From CAYXDR01 sp046498185 (GTDB lineage Bacteria > Desulfobacterota > DSM-4660 > Desulfatiglandales > Desulfatiglandaceae), in contig JAWOBE010000032.1 in assembly GCA_046498185.1 (NCBI GenBank), forward strand, positions 21,259-85,258: a DNA stretch of 64,000 bases. Reading direction: 5' to 3'. The notes below the pieces were generated by a model. The model saw nothing but the letters and a program-made list of their open reading frames with translations, had not been told where the DNA came from and made no database searches. The translations under genes were made by a program, and so were the position numbers. Below, one piece after another: positions 1-8,918 of this stretch. The first letter of the stretch is position 1; each line of letters starts with the position of its first letter.

Positions 1-678
1 TCCGCGGGGGATGAAATCATCCCGGCGGACCAACCTGTCGAGCCCGGCAAAGTTCGTGACATAAACCGTTACACCCTTGCGGCTTTCTGCCGACGGCACG
101 GAGCGATGCCGCATTTTTACGGGATTTGTCCCGATCGATTTGAACCTTTCCGCGAATGCGTGGTGCGGGCGGTCGGCGAATCGGATTCCGTCTGGCTGTC
201 AGGAGGCAGCTCGGTGGGTACCAGAGACTTGACGTTGCAAGTACTGGAGTCTCTGCCGGATTTTGAACTTCTTGTGCACGGTGTATCCATAAAACCAGGC
301 AAACCGACGATCATCGGGTCATGTTCCGGCAAGCCGGTCATAGGGTTGCCGGGACAGGTCAGTTCCGCGCTCGTGGTGGCCGAGATTTTATTGACTCCGT
401 TGCTGAAACTTCTCACTGGCAGGACCGGTAATCAAAAGATCCCCCGGGGTTTCATAGAAGCGGAACTTTCCCGGAACCTGGAATCCGGCGGAGGCAGGGA
501 AGACTATGTGGGGGTGCGGTTGCATGAAGATAAGGGGATACTCACCGCCGAACCTGTTTTCGGAAAATCAGGATTAATATCAACCCTGGTCGAGGCGGAT
601 GGCCTCATCCGCATTCCTTTGAATTCAGAGGGACTGTATGCAGGGCAAAAGGTGGTCGTGAGGCTTTTTGACCGTTAA
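1..678 (+). CDS. moeA: MoeA-type molybdopterin molybdenumtransferase, C-terminal part
   Basis: The reading frame is open from base 1, so the N-terminus lies outside the window; about 225 residues are visible. MoeA inserts molybdate into adenylylated molybdopterin in the cytoplasm. The visible part carries the MoCF-binding signature (SGGSSVGTRD near window residues 64-73), followed by a PGKPT motif and a GLPG turn, then the beta-barrel C-terminal domain IV. The gene overlaps or abuts a second moeA-like gene, so two MoeA paralogues lie in tandem. An internal ATG at 106 is not a plausible start because the family similarity continues upstream of it. Family assignment is secure; its division of labour with the next gene is unknown. 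Confidence 0.9.
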   Translation, partial: SAGDEIIPADQPVEPGKVRDINRYTLAAFCRRHGAMPHFYGICPDRFEPFRECVVRAVGESDSVWLSGGSSVGTRDLTLQVLESLPDFELLVHGVSIKPGKPTIIGSCSGKPVIGLPGQVSSALVVAEILLTPLLKLLTGRTGNQKIPRGFIEAELSRNLESGGGREDYVGVRLHEDKGILTAEPVFGKSGLISTLVEADGLIRIPLNSEGLYAGQKVVVRLFDR

Positions 679-694
679 TGGGGAGAGTTGTGTT

Positions 695-2635
695 ATGAAA
701 CGAAAAATGTACCTGGATATGAAACCCCTGGAAGAGGCGAGAGATCTTTTTTTTAGTCATTTTTCAGAAATAAAATCGGGGACCGAGGATATCCGTGTCG
801 ATGACGCCCTGGACAGAGTCACCGCCGGACCCGTTTATGCGCGTCTTTCGACCCCGCTGTCCCATTGCGCGGCAATGGACGGGATAGCGGTCGATGCCGC
901 CCGAACTTACGGGACTACTGAAAAAAACCCCATAGTCCTGACCGAAAACTCTGAATATCATTGGGTCAACACCGGTCAAATTCTTCCCGCGGGTTTCGAT
1001 GCGGTGATAATGGTGGAAAAGGTTCATGAAATGGGCGAAGGGTGCCTTGAGATCCGTGAGTCGGCTTATCCCTGGCAGAACGTTCGAAAGGTTGGGGAAG
1101 ACATCGTGGCGACTGAAATGCTTCTGCCGGCGGGTCATCGCATCCGTGCCTATGATCTGGGCGGGCTTATCGGCGCCGGTGTCAGCACGCTGAAGGTGTG
1201 GAAAAAGCCGCGGGTGCTCATAATCCCAAGTGGATCCGAACTGGTTGATCATCGAAAGGTAGGCGATGCCGCCCAACTCAAACCCGGCTCGGTTATCGAG
1301 TATAACGCGCCGGTGCTGGGTGGGCTTGCCGCCGAGTGCGGCGCCGAGCCGATCCTGCATGATATCGTCCCCGACAATGAGGACGCCCTGAAGGAGGCTC
1401 TGGAGCAGGCTGTGGAATCGGATGCCGACATCGTGGTGATAAACGCCGGGTCGTCGGCTGGAAGCAAGGATTATACCGTGCATGTGCTCGGGGCTCTCGG
1501 TGAGGTCCTCGCCCACGGCGTAGCCATGATGCCGGGAAAGCCCACGGTTTTGGCCGATGTCCGTGGTAAACCGGTTGTGGGCAATCCGGGATATCCGGTT
1601 TCGTGCGTGTTGTCTTTCGGTCAATTCATCAAACCTTTGCTTTTCAAACTCCAGGGGTTGGAGACGCCGGAGCCGGAGAAAATTCCGGTCGAAATGAGCC
1701 GCGATGTTCCTTCAAAAGCGGGCACAGAGGAATTTTTGAGGGTCACCGTAGGCAGGGTCGGAGACCGCTATATCGCAACGCCGCTCGCCAGGGCCGCGGG
1801 TTCGATTACGACATTGATCAGGGCCGAAGCGGTTGTCAGGGTTCCGGCTTTTTCTGAGGGTATACGCCAGGGGGAGACTGTGGAGGCCGAACTTTTGGTT
1901 CATGAATCATGCCTGTCGAACACGGTCGTGATTATCGGTAGTCATGATATGACCATAGATGTGCTGGCCGATGAAATCCGCAGCGGCGGCGAGCCGATAA
2001 GGATATCTTCGGCGAATGTCGGCAGCCTTGGGGGGCTGATTGCGCTGAGAAAAGGGGCATGCCATATGGCGGGGTCCCATCTTCTGGACCCTGAAACCGG
2101 AGAGTATAACATCAGTTATATTAAGAGGTATCTTCCCGGGATTGATGTAAAAGTGTATCATTTGGTGCTTAGGGATCAGGGATTGATTGTAGCCAAAGGC
2201 AACCCGCTGGGGATAGCCGGAGTGCATGATCTGTTGAGGGACGATGTAAAATTCGTGAACCGCCAGGCCGGATCGGGAACCAGGGTGCTCCTGGACCACA
2301 TTTTAGGAAAGGAGCAACTGGAAGGCGGCTCTATACTGGGCTACGAGCATGAAGAATTCACTCACATGGCCGTTGCCGTGGACGTTTTGAGTGGTGCGGC
2401 GGATTGCGGAATGGGTATCTATGCCGCTGCGAAGGCGCTGGATCTGGATTTTGTCCCGCTGGTCAGAGAGCAGTACGATCTGGTGGTCTCCGGTTCCTTC
2501 GCCGAAAGCAGTCTGATGGAGGCTCTGCTGGACACCGTAAAGTCGAGTCGATTCAGGGAACGGGTGGTTGCAATGGGAGGCTATGATCCTTCCCGGAGCG
2601 GTGATTTATTTTTTGAAACCACGGGGGGAAATTGA
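695..2635 (+). CDS. MoeA fused to a PBP-like (PF12727-type) domain
   Basis: About 646 residues. The first ~400 residues are a complete MoeA: DGIAVDA near the N-terminus, the NAGSSAGSKD and PGKPT motifs and a C-terminal barrel domain. The last ~220 residues look like the periplasmic-binding-protein-like domain found fused to MoeA or to ModE-type HTH proteins (motifs such as GSHD and QAGSGTR), which probably senses molybdate or a cofactor intermediate. An upstream TTG at 668 is possible, but ATG 695 has a GGGAGAG ribosome site seven bases upstream. The stop overlaps the next start (TGATG), so the four Mo genes are translationally coupled. The role of the fused domain is inferred from families, not known. 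Confidence 0.9.
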   Translation: MKRKMYLDMKPLEEARDLFFSHFSEIKSGTEDIRVDDALDRVTAGPVYARLSTPLSHCAAMDGIAVDAARTYGTTEKNPIVLTENSEYHWVNTGQILPAGFDAVIMVEKVHEMGEGCLEIRESAYPWQNVRKVGEDIVATEMLLPAGHRIRAYDLGGLIGAGVSTLKVWKKPRVLIIPSGSELVDHRKVGDAAQLKPGSVIEYNAPVLGGLAAECGAEPILHDIVPDNEDALKEALEQAVESDADIVVINAGSSAGSKDYTVHVLGALGEVLAHGVAMMPGKPTVLADVRGKPVVGNPGYPVSCVLSFGQFIKPLLFKLQGLETPEPEKIPVEMSRDVPSKAGTEEFLRVTVGRVGDRYIATPLARAAGSITTLIRAEAVVRVPAFSEGIRQGETVEAELLVHESCLSNTVVIIGSHDMTIDVLADEIRSGGEPIRISSANVGSLGGLIALRKGACHMAGSHLLDPETGEYNISYIKRYLPGIDVKVYHLVLRDQGLIVAKGNPLGIAGVHDLLRDDVKFVNRQAGSGTRVLLDHILGKEQLEGGSILGYEHEEFTHMAVAVDVLSGAADCGMGIYAAAKALDLDFVPLVREQYDLVVSGSFAESSLMEALLDTVKSSRFRERVVAMGGYDPSRSGDLFFETTGGN

Positions 2636-2994
2636 TGAAAACCCTTAAATTGAGATCGAGACATTGGCTGGTTGATGAACATAACCGTATCGTCATGGGC
2701 GAGGGGCGGCGGACTATATTGGAAAATATAGAAAAAACCGGCTCCATCAACCAGGCGGCGAAGCTGATGAAAATGTCCTACAAAGGGGTATGGAGCAAGA
2801 TCAAAGTATCCGAGGAGTATTTACAAATAAGGCTGGTAGATACGGATCGCACGAGAGGTACCTCGTTGACGGCTGAAGGAAAGGCTCTTCTCGAAAAATA
2901 TATAACTTTCAAACGGTGGTGTGAGAGGGAAGAGAATGCGGTTTTCGACCGGATTTTCCGGGAACCGTTTTCGACGGAGGCAGGGGATAGATGA
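2635..2994 (+). CDS. ModE N-terminal-type winged-helix regulator
   Basis: A 119-residue protein made of the LysR-like winged helix of ModE: GEGRRTILENIEKTGSINQAA, then the recognition helix region with SYKGVWSKI. It lacks the C-terminal molybdate-binding (MOP) domains of full ModE. Such stand-alone HTH proteins accompany molybdate transport and cofactor genes and probably regulate them. Its start overlaps the stop of the MoeA-PBP gene by one base, and its stop overlaps mobB by four. I infer that ligand sensing, if any, is supplied elsewhere, perhaps by the PBP-like domain of its neighbour. Confidence 0.87.
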   Translation: MKTLKLRSRHWLVDEHNRIVMGEGRRTILENIEKTGSINQAAKLMKMSYKGVWSKIKVSEEYLQIRLVDTDRTRGTSLTAEGKALLEKYITFKRWCEREENAVFDRIFREPFSTEAGDR

Positions 2995-3533
2995 CGCTTC
3001 CGCCTTTAATAGCTTTTGTAGGCTATTCCAATTCAGGTAAAACTACTTTTATAGAATCTTTAATCCCAGAATTTATTTCCATGAATTTGCGCGTAGGTAC
3101 CCTTAAGCACGCAGGTCATAGATTCGAACCCGATATACCGGGGAAAGACTCCTGGCGCCACCGGCGGGCGGGGGCATCGGTGACGGTCACGGCATCGGCC
3201 GCCGTGATTGCTATGACCATGGAGACGGACTCAGAACCCCGTCCTCAGGAGTTAATGCATTTGTTTAAAGGTCTCGATCTGGTGATCGCCGAAGGTTTTA
3301 AACATGAGCCTGTTCCGAAGATCTTTGTATCCGGACGGGGAAACAAGTTCTTGGACCGGGGGTCTTTCGATGAACATGTTATCGCTGTCGTGTCGGATAT
3401 GCCTTTGAAAATAGATTTGCCGGTGTTTTCGACGGCCGATGCCGCCGGTGTCGCCGGGTTTGTCCTGAAGTCCCTCCACCTCCGTGCCGACGAACATACG
3501 GGTTTCAATAGTCCTGGCGGGGTTCTCCGGTGA
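2991..3533 (+). CDS. mobB: MobB, molybdopterin-guanine dinucleotide biosynthesis adapter
   Basis: A 180-residue GTP-binding protein with a P-loop near the N-terminus (GYSNSGKTT) followed by the MobB pattern KHAGH and DSWRHRRAG, and VIAEGFK in the middle. MobB assists MobA in attaching GMP to molybdopterin for bis-MGD enzymes such as formate dehydrogenases and DMSO-reductase-family proteins. It overlaps the ModE-like gene by four bases and closes the molybdenum operon. No MobA is visible in the window. The size is normal for the family. Confidence 0.93.
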   Translation: MTLPPLIAFVGYSNSGKTTFIESLIPEFISMNLRVGTLKHAGHRFEPDIPGKDSWRHRRAGASVTVTASAAVIAMTMETDSEPRPQELMHLFKGLDLVIAEGFKHEPVPKIFVSGRGNKFLDRGSFDEHVIAVVSDMPLKIDLPVFSTADAAGVAGFVLKSLHLRADEHTGFNSPGGVLR

Positions 3534-3640
3534 TACCTCCCGGTTTCCGGCTTCTTTCGAATTTTTTTCTTGATATTTTCGCTTGTAGGTAATCCGGCTC
3601 TGTGGTACAGGCAATCTGGGCTAAATATTTTTTATTCCGC

Positions 3641-3669
3641 TTGAAAGGTTCCGGCAGGATTATTACATA
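3641..3669 (+). promoter_or_regulatory. Putative sigma-70 promoter of the tol operon
   Basis: TTGAAA at 3641-3646, 17 bases, then TACATA at 3664-3669 inside an AT-rich stretch, about 65 bases before the tolQ start. It lies in the 200-base gap after mobB, where a new transcript is expected. This is sequence matching only. Confidence 0.4.
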
Positions 3670-3733
3670 ATATATAACTGCCGTCCTCCAGTTGTCTTTT
3701 GATGCGATTTCTTCCAGCCATGGTGAGGAGCAT

Positions 3734-4510
3734 ATGTTTCAAATTCCTTTCGTACATATGAGTATTGGTGCTTCCATGAACACCAGCATAATGAATATGA
3801 TATCGAATGCAGATATCATCGTGAAGCTTGTTTTAATAATATTGCTTATTTTTTCGATCGTTACCTGGTCTATAATCTTTCTCAAGATTCGGCTCCTTAC
3901 AAAAGCCCGGAAGGAAACGAATGATTTTCTGGAGCTTTTTTGGGAAAACAAGGGCATGAAAAAGATATACATGGCGTCCAAGGGGCTTGACTACAGCCCG
4001 GTGGCTCGGCTGTTCCGTGCAGGTTATGCAGAATTCAGCCGAATGCGGAAACTGCAAGCACCCCCGGAATCCACTGGAAGACAGGAGTTTCTCGACATTG
4101 AAGATTCCCCGGGGTCCAGGCGTACCGTTATGTACAATCTCGAACGCTCATTGAACAAGGCTGCGATTGATCAGGGAAACCGGCTCGAACGAGCACTCAG
4201 CTTCCTTGCCACCACCGGTAATACGGCACCTTTCATAGGGCTTTTCGGTACGGTTTGGGGTATAATGGAGTCGTTTCGGAATATTGGAATAATGGGCTCT
4301 GCGAGTCTTGCAGTTGTGGCTCCGGGGATTTCCGAAGCCCTGATTGCAACGGCTACAGGGCTTGCAGCGGCTATTCCTGCAGTGGTTGCCTACAATTATT
4401 TTTTACATAAAATAGGTTTGTTTAAGTCTGAAATGGAAATATTTTCCTCTGAATTTTTAAGTATGGTTGAAAGACAATTTTTTAGAGAAAAATTGGAAAG
4501 AAAAGCGTGA
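3734..4510 (+). CDS. tolQ: TolQ, proton-channel subunit of the Tol-Pal system
   Basis: A MotA/TolQ/ExbB-family inner-membrane protein of 258 residues. It has one N-terminal membrane helix, a cytoplasmic loop rich in charged residues, and two C-terminal helices with the conserved stretch TTGNTAPFIGLFGTVWGI and the GISEALIATATGLAAAIPAV motif. With TolR it forms the proton-driven motor that energises TolA during outer-membrane constriction. A TTG at 3692 would add 14 residues, but ATG 3734 has GGTGAGGAG just upstream. It heads a tolQ-R-A-B-pal-cpoB series on the plus strand. ExbB is the alternative, but the tolB and pal neighbours decide for TolQ. Confidence 0.93.
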   Translation: MFQIPFVHMSIGASMNTSIMNMISNADIIVKLVLIILLIFSIVTWSIIFLKIRLLTKARKETNDFLELFWENKGMKKIYMASKGLDYSPVARLFRAGYAEFSRMRKLQAPPESTGRQEFLDIEDSPGSRRTVMYNLERSLNKAAIDQGNRLERALSFLATTGNTAPFIGLFGTVWGIMESFRNIGIMGSASLAVVAPGISEALIATATGLAAAIPAVVAYNYFLHKIGLFKSEMEIFSSEFLSMVERQFFREKLERKA

Positions 4511-4523
4511 AAGCGGGTAGATT

Positions 4524-4928
4524 ATGAAGACAGGCGGCGGCAATCAGCGATTGATGTCGGAGATCAACATAGTGCCCTTTGTCGACGTGATGCTGGTGCT
4601 CCTGATTATATTCATGATGGGAGCACCGATGCTGAGCCAAGGTATTGAAGTCAATTTGCCCAAGACGACGAGCAAGGTGATAAAGACCAGGGAAGACCCC
4701 CTGATGGTAACCGTTAAAGCCGATGGAGGGATTTTTCTCGAGGAGCATAAGTTGGAGTTGGAGGATCTCGAAGCCAAAGTACGCAGTATTTTTAAAAACC
4801 GTGCCGAAAAGGAAGTGCTCCTCAGGGCAGATGAGAGTGTTCCCTATGGAACCGTGATCGGGGTCGTAGCACGGATAAAAAGGGCCGGCGTCGATAAACT
4901 CGGGATGGTTACCGAACCGGAGGATTGA
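4524..4928 (+). CDS. tolR: TolR, ExbD/TolR family
   Basis: A 134-residue protein with a short cytoplasmic N-terminus, a single membrane helix containing the proton-relay aspartate (FVDVMLVLLIIFM) and a periplasmic domain with the INIVPFVD and GTVIGVVARI motifs. It is the partner of TolQ in the proton-driven motor. It begins 13 bases after tolQ and its end runs into the ribosome site of tolA, so the three are clearly co-translated. The length is usual for TolR. Confidence 0.93.
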   Translation: MKTGGGNQRLMSEINIVPFVDVMLVLLIIFMMGAPMLSQGIEVNLPKTTSKVIKTREDPLMVTVKADGGIFLEEHKLELEDLEAKVRSIFKNRAEKEVLLRADESVPYGTVIGVVARIKRAGVDKLGMVTEPED

Positions 4929-4933
4929 TCTGC

Positions 4934-5860
4934 ATGGGTGCTTTATCGTCAGCCTCCAGCTTCAGTTCTACAGCGGGGCCTCGCTGGACCTTGATGGTGG
5001 CCCTTTCGGTCGTGCTTCATGCAGGTGTGATAGGCAGCATTGTTTTTTGTCCAGGTGCGATCCCGACCAGGAGGATCAACGGCCAGGTATACGAGGTGGA
5101 TTTGGTGGAGCTTGCCTCTCCTCGCAGGGGAACCGCAGGTAATTCTGAATCTATAGGTGTTGCGGGGGCTGACCCGGCACCTGCGGACGTTTCGGAATCA
5201 AAAAAATCTTCGTCTGTCACCGATACAAGACCGGCCAGACGTATAGGGCCGACGGAAGCGGCCGAAAAACCAGCTGTTATTGCAAAAAGAGTTGTAGAAA
5301 CCCCGACTCCGGCCGCCCCGAAACCCAAGGTGAAGCCGTCGGAAATGATAGACCGGGCGGTTTCGCGCATCGAAAGAAAAATGGAAAGCACCAGGGAGGA
5401 TCCTGCCGCGATGATATCCGACGCGGTGACGAAGATTCAGAGGGAAGTAGAAGAAAAGAAAAAAGAGGAATCGGTGGTAGGCGATGCCATAGCCCGCTTG
5501 GATGCCGATAATACAGGATCGGGCGGGGAAGAGGACGGCCGAACCGGGGGCTTCGGCACGAGCATCCGCGACAGGCTTTACGAGATACATGTGAGAGACC
5601 ACATTTCGCGCAACTGGACTTATCCCGCGGCGCTGGACACGGCCTCGGGCAATCTCGAGGCCGAGGTGGTGGTGCAGGTCAGAAGCGAAGGATCGATCAT
5701 CGACTACAGTCTGAGGCGGAATTCCTCAAACCCGCTTTTTGATCAGTCGGTGCTTAAAGCCGTTGAGCGCTCCGATCCGCTACCCCCTCTTCCTGAAGGG
5801 TATGGGAAGAAGCGGGAAACGATTATATTGAATTTCAGCCTCCGCGATCTCCTTCGCTGA
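4934..5860 (+). CDS. tolA: TolA-like protein with TonB C-terminal domain
   Basis: About 308 residues: one N-terminal membrane anchor (LMVALSVVLHAGVIGSIVF), a long low-complexity charged and coiled periplasmic linker (residues ~60-190), and a C-terminal TonB-type domain with YPAAL, a GSI..Y pattern and FDQSVLKAVERSDPLPPLP. It bridges the inner-membrane motor to Pal and TolB at the outer membrane. A TTG at 4925 is in frame but has no spacing from the GGAGGA ribosome site; ATG 4934 lies nine bases from it. The assignment to TolA rather than TonB rests on the operon. Confidence 0.88.
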   Translation: MGALSSASSFSSTAGPRWTLMVALSVVLHAGVIGSIVFCPGAIPTRRINGQVYEVDLVELASPRRGTAGNSESIGVAGADPAPADVSESKKSSSVTDTRPARRIGPTEAAEKPAVIAKRVVETPTPAAPKPKVKPSEMIDRAVSRIERKMESTREDPAAMISDAVTKIQREVEEKKKEESVVGDAIARLDADNTGSGGEEDGRTGGFGTSIRDRLYEIHVRDHISRNWTYPAALDTASGNLEAEVVVQVRSEGSIIDYSLRRNSSNPLFDQSVLKAVERSDPLPPLPEGYGKKRETIILNFSLRDLLR

Positions 5861-5898
5861 TTGCAGTACGGAGATTTCAAGGCATCGAAGGGTGGATC

Positions 5899-7236
5899 AT
5901 GTTCCCATTCTATATAAAAAAAATTAGCCCCAGGCATCAGTCGGCATGGTTGATGGGGGCGGTAATTCTTTTCTTGTTGTTACAGGTGTCAGGAGGCAAG
6001 GCACTTGGCCAGATTTACATAGACATAGATTCGCCCGCGGTGCGCAAATTTGCGATAGCATCACCTGATTTTCTGAATCTCGATCCGAAATCCGGAAACC
6101 GGGAATTGGAAAGAGCCCTTCCGGAAGTTTTGATGAACGCGCTGGATATAAGTGGATTTTTCGAACCGCTGGACAGGGATGCTTACCTGCAGGGCAAGAC
6201 GGTTTCCCTTTCAAGGCGGGATCTGCGTCTGAAGGATTGGTCGATCATCGGCGCTGAACTTCTTGTTCTCGGGGCCTTTTCATGCGTGGGGGACACCCTC
6301 GAAGTGGAGGTGAAAGTCTACGATGTTTTCTGGGGACGAGAAATCCTTGGAAAACGGCTGCTGGGGGACTGTCGCCATTACAGGCAGACGATGCACCGAA
6401 TAGGAAACGACCTTATAAAGCTTTTGACCGGTGGCGAGGGGATGTTCTTGACGAAAATCGCGTTCGTCGGTGACATGACCGGACACAAGGAAATTTATAC
6501 ATGTAGCTTCGATGGAAAAGATGTAAAGCAGTTGACCTTTGATAAAGAGATGGCCCTTTTCCCGAGTTTTTCAAAGGATGGATCAAAGTTAATTTACAAT
6601 TCGTATAAAGATAACGAGGGCATCCTGGTCATGCGGGATATGAGGTCCGGACGGGTTTCCACGGTTTCATCCAGGAAGGGATTGAACCTGGGAGGGGCTT
6701 GGTCTCCGGACGGAGAGAGTATAGCCCTGACATTCAGCGATGGGGGCGAGCAGGCTCTTTATAGGATAAATTTCAAGGGCTCAAAACCGGTTCGCTTGAC
6801 CGAGCATTACGGGATAAACGTTTCTCCGACATTTTCGCCGGATGGCGACAGGCTGGCTTTTGTGTCCAACAGATCGGGATCTCCCCAGATTTATGTCCTC
6901 GATCTAAAAGACGGTACGGAGGAGCGCATTACATACGAAGGCAGTTACAATACCTCCCCCGACTGGTCCAGTACCGGCAGGATAGCTTTCGTATCGATGA
7001 ACGACGGGGTTTTTGATATTTACACGATGAACCCGGACGGCTCTGGGACGGCACGGCTTACCTACGGCCAGAACGACAACGAGGATCCGAGCTGGTCGCC
7101 TGACGGACGCTACATAGTGTTCAGTTCGAACCGTACCGGTTCGCACCATCTTTATCTGATGGATGCATGGGGGGAGAACGAGCGACGGATAACCCATATG
7201 GACGGAGAACAGATGACGCCGTGCTGGGGCCCTTGA
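5899..7236 (+). CDS. tolB: TolB, Tol-Pal beta-propeller protein
   Basis: A 445-residue exported protein: a signal sequence in the first ~40 residues, an N-terminal alpha/beta domain, then five or six PD40/WD40-like propeller repeats visible as SFSKDG, AWSPDG, TFSPDG, DWSSTG and SWSPDG. TolB is periplasmic and binds Pal. The gene follows tolA by 38 bases. The last repeat ends at the C-terminus (TPCWGP), so the protein is complete. Confidence 0.95.
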   Translation: MFPFYIKKISPRHQSAWLMGAVILFLLLQVSGGKALGQIYIDIDSPAVRKFAIASPDFLNLDPKSGNRELERALPEVLMNALDISGFFEPLDRDAYLQGKTVSLSRRDLRLKDWSIIGAELLVLGAFSCVGDTLEVEVKVYDVFWGREILGKRLLGDCRHYRQTMHRIGNDLIKLLTGGEGMFLTKIAFVGDMTGHKEIYTCSFDGKDVKQLTFDKEMALFPSFSKDGSKLIYNSYKDNEGILVMRDMRSGRVSTVSSRKGLNLGGAWSPDGESIALTFSDGGEQALYRINFKGSKPVRLTEHYGINVSPTFSPDGDRLAFVSNRSGSPQIYVLDLKDGTEERITYEGSYNTSPDWSSTGRIAFVSMNDGVFDIYTMNPDGSGTARLTYGQNDNEDPSWSPDGRYIVFSSNRTGSHHLYLMDAWGENERRITHMDGEQMTPCWGP

Positions 7237-7289
7237 AAGAAAAGGAAAGGGCCCGTGATCTTGATATAACGCTGGAGAAATGTTAGGAA

Positions 7290-7309
7290 CCTTAATGTAA
7301 GGCTTTTTG
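7290..7309 (+). terminator. Weak hairpin with T run between tolB and pal
   Basis: CCTTA (7290-7294), loop ATG, TAAGG (7298-7302), then CTTTTTG. The stem is only five pairs, so it may be an attenuator that reduces readthrough into pal rather than a full terminator. Confidence 0.35.
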
Positions 7310-7378
7310 CGTTGAGGTGGTATTTTTTGTATGGGCCGATTTTTTGAGCCGATCATTTTTTCGGGAGGGTGGAGGATC

Positions 7379-7984
7379 ATGAAGAAAAGAACTCTTAATT
7401 GTTGTATCGCGTTGGTGTTTCTGTGTTCGTTCGTTTTGATGATTTCATCATGTGCGAAAAAACAGGTGCAGAGCACCGATACCACCCCCGGGGCAGCTAT
7501 AGAGGGGCGTGCGCTTACTGAAGAAGAAATCGCGGCTCGAAAGGCCCGGGAAGCAGAAGGGATTGTAGCCCGAGCGCGTACAGAGGCTGAGCGGCAGGAA
7601 ATGCTGGCCCGAATGCGGGCGAAAGAAGGTATCGGGACTGAAATCCAGGAGTTCCAGGAGGAAAGGATCTACTTTGATTTCGATAAATCCGACCTTAAAT
7701 CAGAAGCCAGGGAAGTCTTGAGGAGAAAGGCTGACTGGCTGAGAAAAAACCCGGAATTCAAGATTACCATAACCGGCCATTGCGATGAAAGGGGCACCAG
7801 GGAATATAACATGGCTCTCGGTCAAAGGCGTGCGGATGCGGCATTCAAGTATCTGAACTCGCTGGGTGTTTCTGCGGATAGGATCGTAACCGTGAGCAAA
7901 GGCAAGGAAGAACCTTTGGATCCGAGAAGTACCCCGGAAGCCTGGGCGAAGAATAGAAGGGCCGAATTCAAAGTCAGCATGTAG
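7379..7984 (+). CDS. pal: Pal, peptidoglycan-associated lipoprotein
   Basis: About 201 residues. The signal peptide ends in a lipobox (MISSC), giving a lipidated N-terminal cysteine and outer-membrane anchoring. The C-terminal ~110 residues form an OmpA-type peptidoglycan-binding domain (YFDFDKSDLK, GHCDERGTREYN, LGQRRADAA, NRRAEF). A charged helical linker of about 50 residues precedes it. ATG 7379 follows GGAGG and places the signal peptide at the N-terminus; the in-frame ATG at 7331 would put 16 extra residues before it. Confidence 0.95.
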   Translation: MKKRTLNCCIALVFLCSFVLMISSCAKKQVQSTDTTPGAAIEGRALTEEEIAARKAREAEGIVARARTEAERQEMLARMRAKEGIGTEIQEFQEERIYFDFDKSDLKSEAREVLRRKADWLRKNPEFKITITGHCDERGTREYNMALGQRRADAAFKYLNSLGVSADRIVTVSKGKEEPLDPRSTPEAWAKNRRAEFKVSM

Positions 7985-8027
7985 CTGGTGCCGGAGCGGA
8001 AATCTTTTTAATTTTAACGGTGAAGCT

Positions 8028-8918
8028 ATGAAATCATTTAAAGGGACTTTCGATAAATTTACAAAGATATTTTTGAAAACAGCTCCGGTGGCCTGTTTTT
8101 TCCTGCTGTGCTCATGTGTCGGGACCGAGCAGGATTTGAGATATTTAAACGACCAAATCGTTGCTCTAAATTCACGGGTTTCCAGTATTGAGGATACCGC
8201 AGGGGGGGACCTGGAAGATCGGTTCGCAACCGTCCAGGAAAAGCAGGCGGAAACCGGGCAGGATCTTGATGAATTGGACAGTGAGGTCCAGAGTCTCTCA
8301 AACAGGGTTGAAGAATATCAGGTGCTGGTCAAGAGGGCCGTTGAGAGGGATACTACAGGAGAGGAAACAGGACATGCGGGCCTTTCTGACCTTGAGAGGA
8401 GGACCGCCCGGCTTGAGGCATCAATGTCCAGGGTTATGAAAAAACTTGGCCTGAAAGAGCCCTCGATGTCATCTGGATCCCCAGTAGTCGCACCCGAGCT
8501 GGCGCGTCTCGAGCCCGTTGATGAGCCTGAGGCCGAACCGTCAAGACCCGACGAGGATTTGTACAACAAGACCCTTTCGATGTATCGCGAGGGAAAATTT
8601 AAAGAGGCCATGGCCGGGTTCGAACGGCTGATATCGAAGTACCCGGAATCCAGGTATGCCGAAAACGCTCAATTTTGGATCGGCGAGTGCCACATGTCGA
8701 TGAAGCAATACGAACAGGCCATATTGTCCTTTCAGAACGTTATCACCGACTATCCGAAAGGGAACAAGGTGCCCAGCGCGACATACAGACAGGCGGTCGC
8801 ATTTTACGAGATAAACGACAAGATCAGCGCCCGTTTGCTGCTGAACAGGGTTATAAGATCCTACCCGAAGTCCGAGGAAGCCGGGCTGGCAAAAAAGAAA
8901 CTGGATGCCATCAAATAG
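8028..8918 (+). CDS. cpoB: CpoB/YbgF, Tol-Pal coordinator with TPR repeats
   Basis: A 296-residue exported protein. The signal sequence ends LLCSC, a likely lipobox, so it may be a lipoprotein, unlike soluble E. coli CpoB. Residues ~40-150 form a coiled coil, a proline-rich linker follows, and the last ~120 residues hold three TPR-type repeats (YREGKFKEAMAGFERL, YEQAILSFQNVI, ISARLLLNRVI). CpoB links Tol function to peptidoglycan synthesis. It is the sixth gene of the tol operon and ends directly against the next start. Confidence 0.92.
   Translation: MKSFKGTFDKFTKIFLKTAPVACFFLLCSCVGTEQDLRYLNDQIVALNSRVSSIEDTAGGDLEDRFATVQEKQAETGQDLDELDSEVQSLSNRVEEYQVLVKRAVERDTTGEETGHAGLSDLERRTARLEASMSRVMKKLGLKEPSMSSGSPVVAPELARLEPVDEPEAEPSRPDEDLYNKTLSMYREGKFKEAMAGFERLISKYPESRYAENAQFWIGECHMSMKQYEQAILSFQNVITDYPKGNKVPSATYRQAVAFYEINDKISARLLLNRVIRSYPKSEEAGLAKKKLDAIK

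Noticed and set aside
764..1624. A 286-codon minus-strand open frame inside the MoeA-PBP gene
   Set aside because: Antisense shadow of a gene with clear MoeA motifs.
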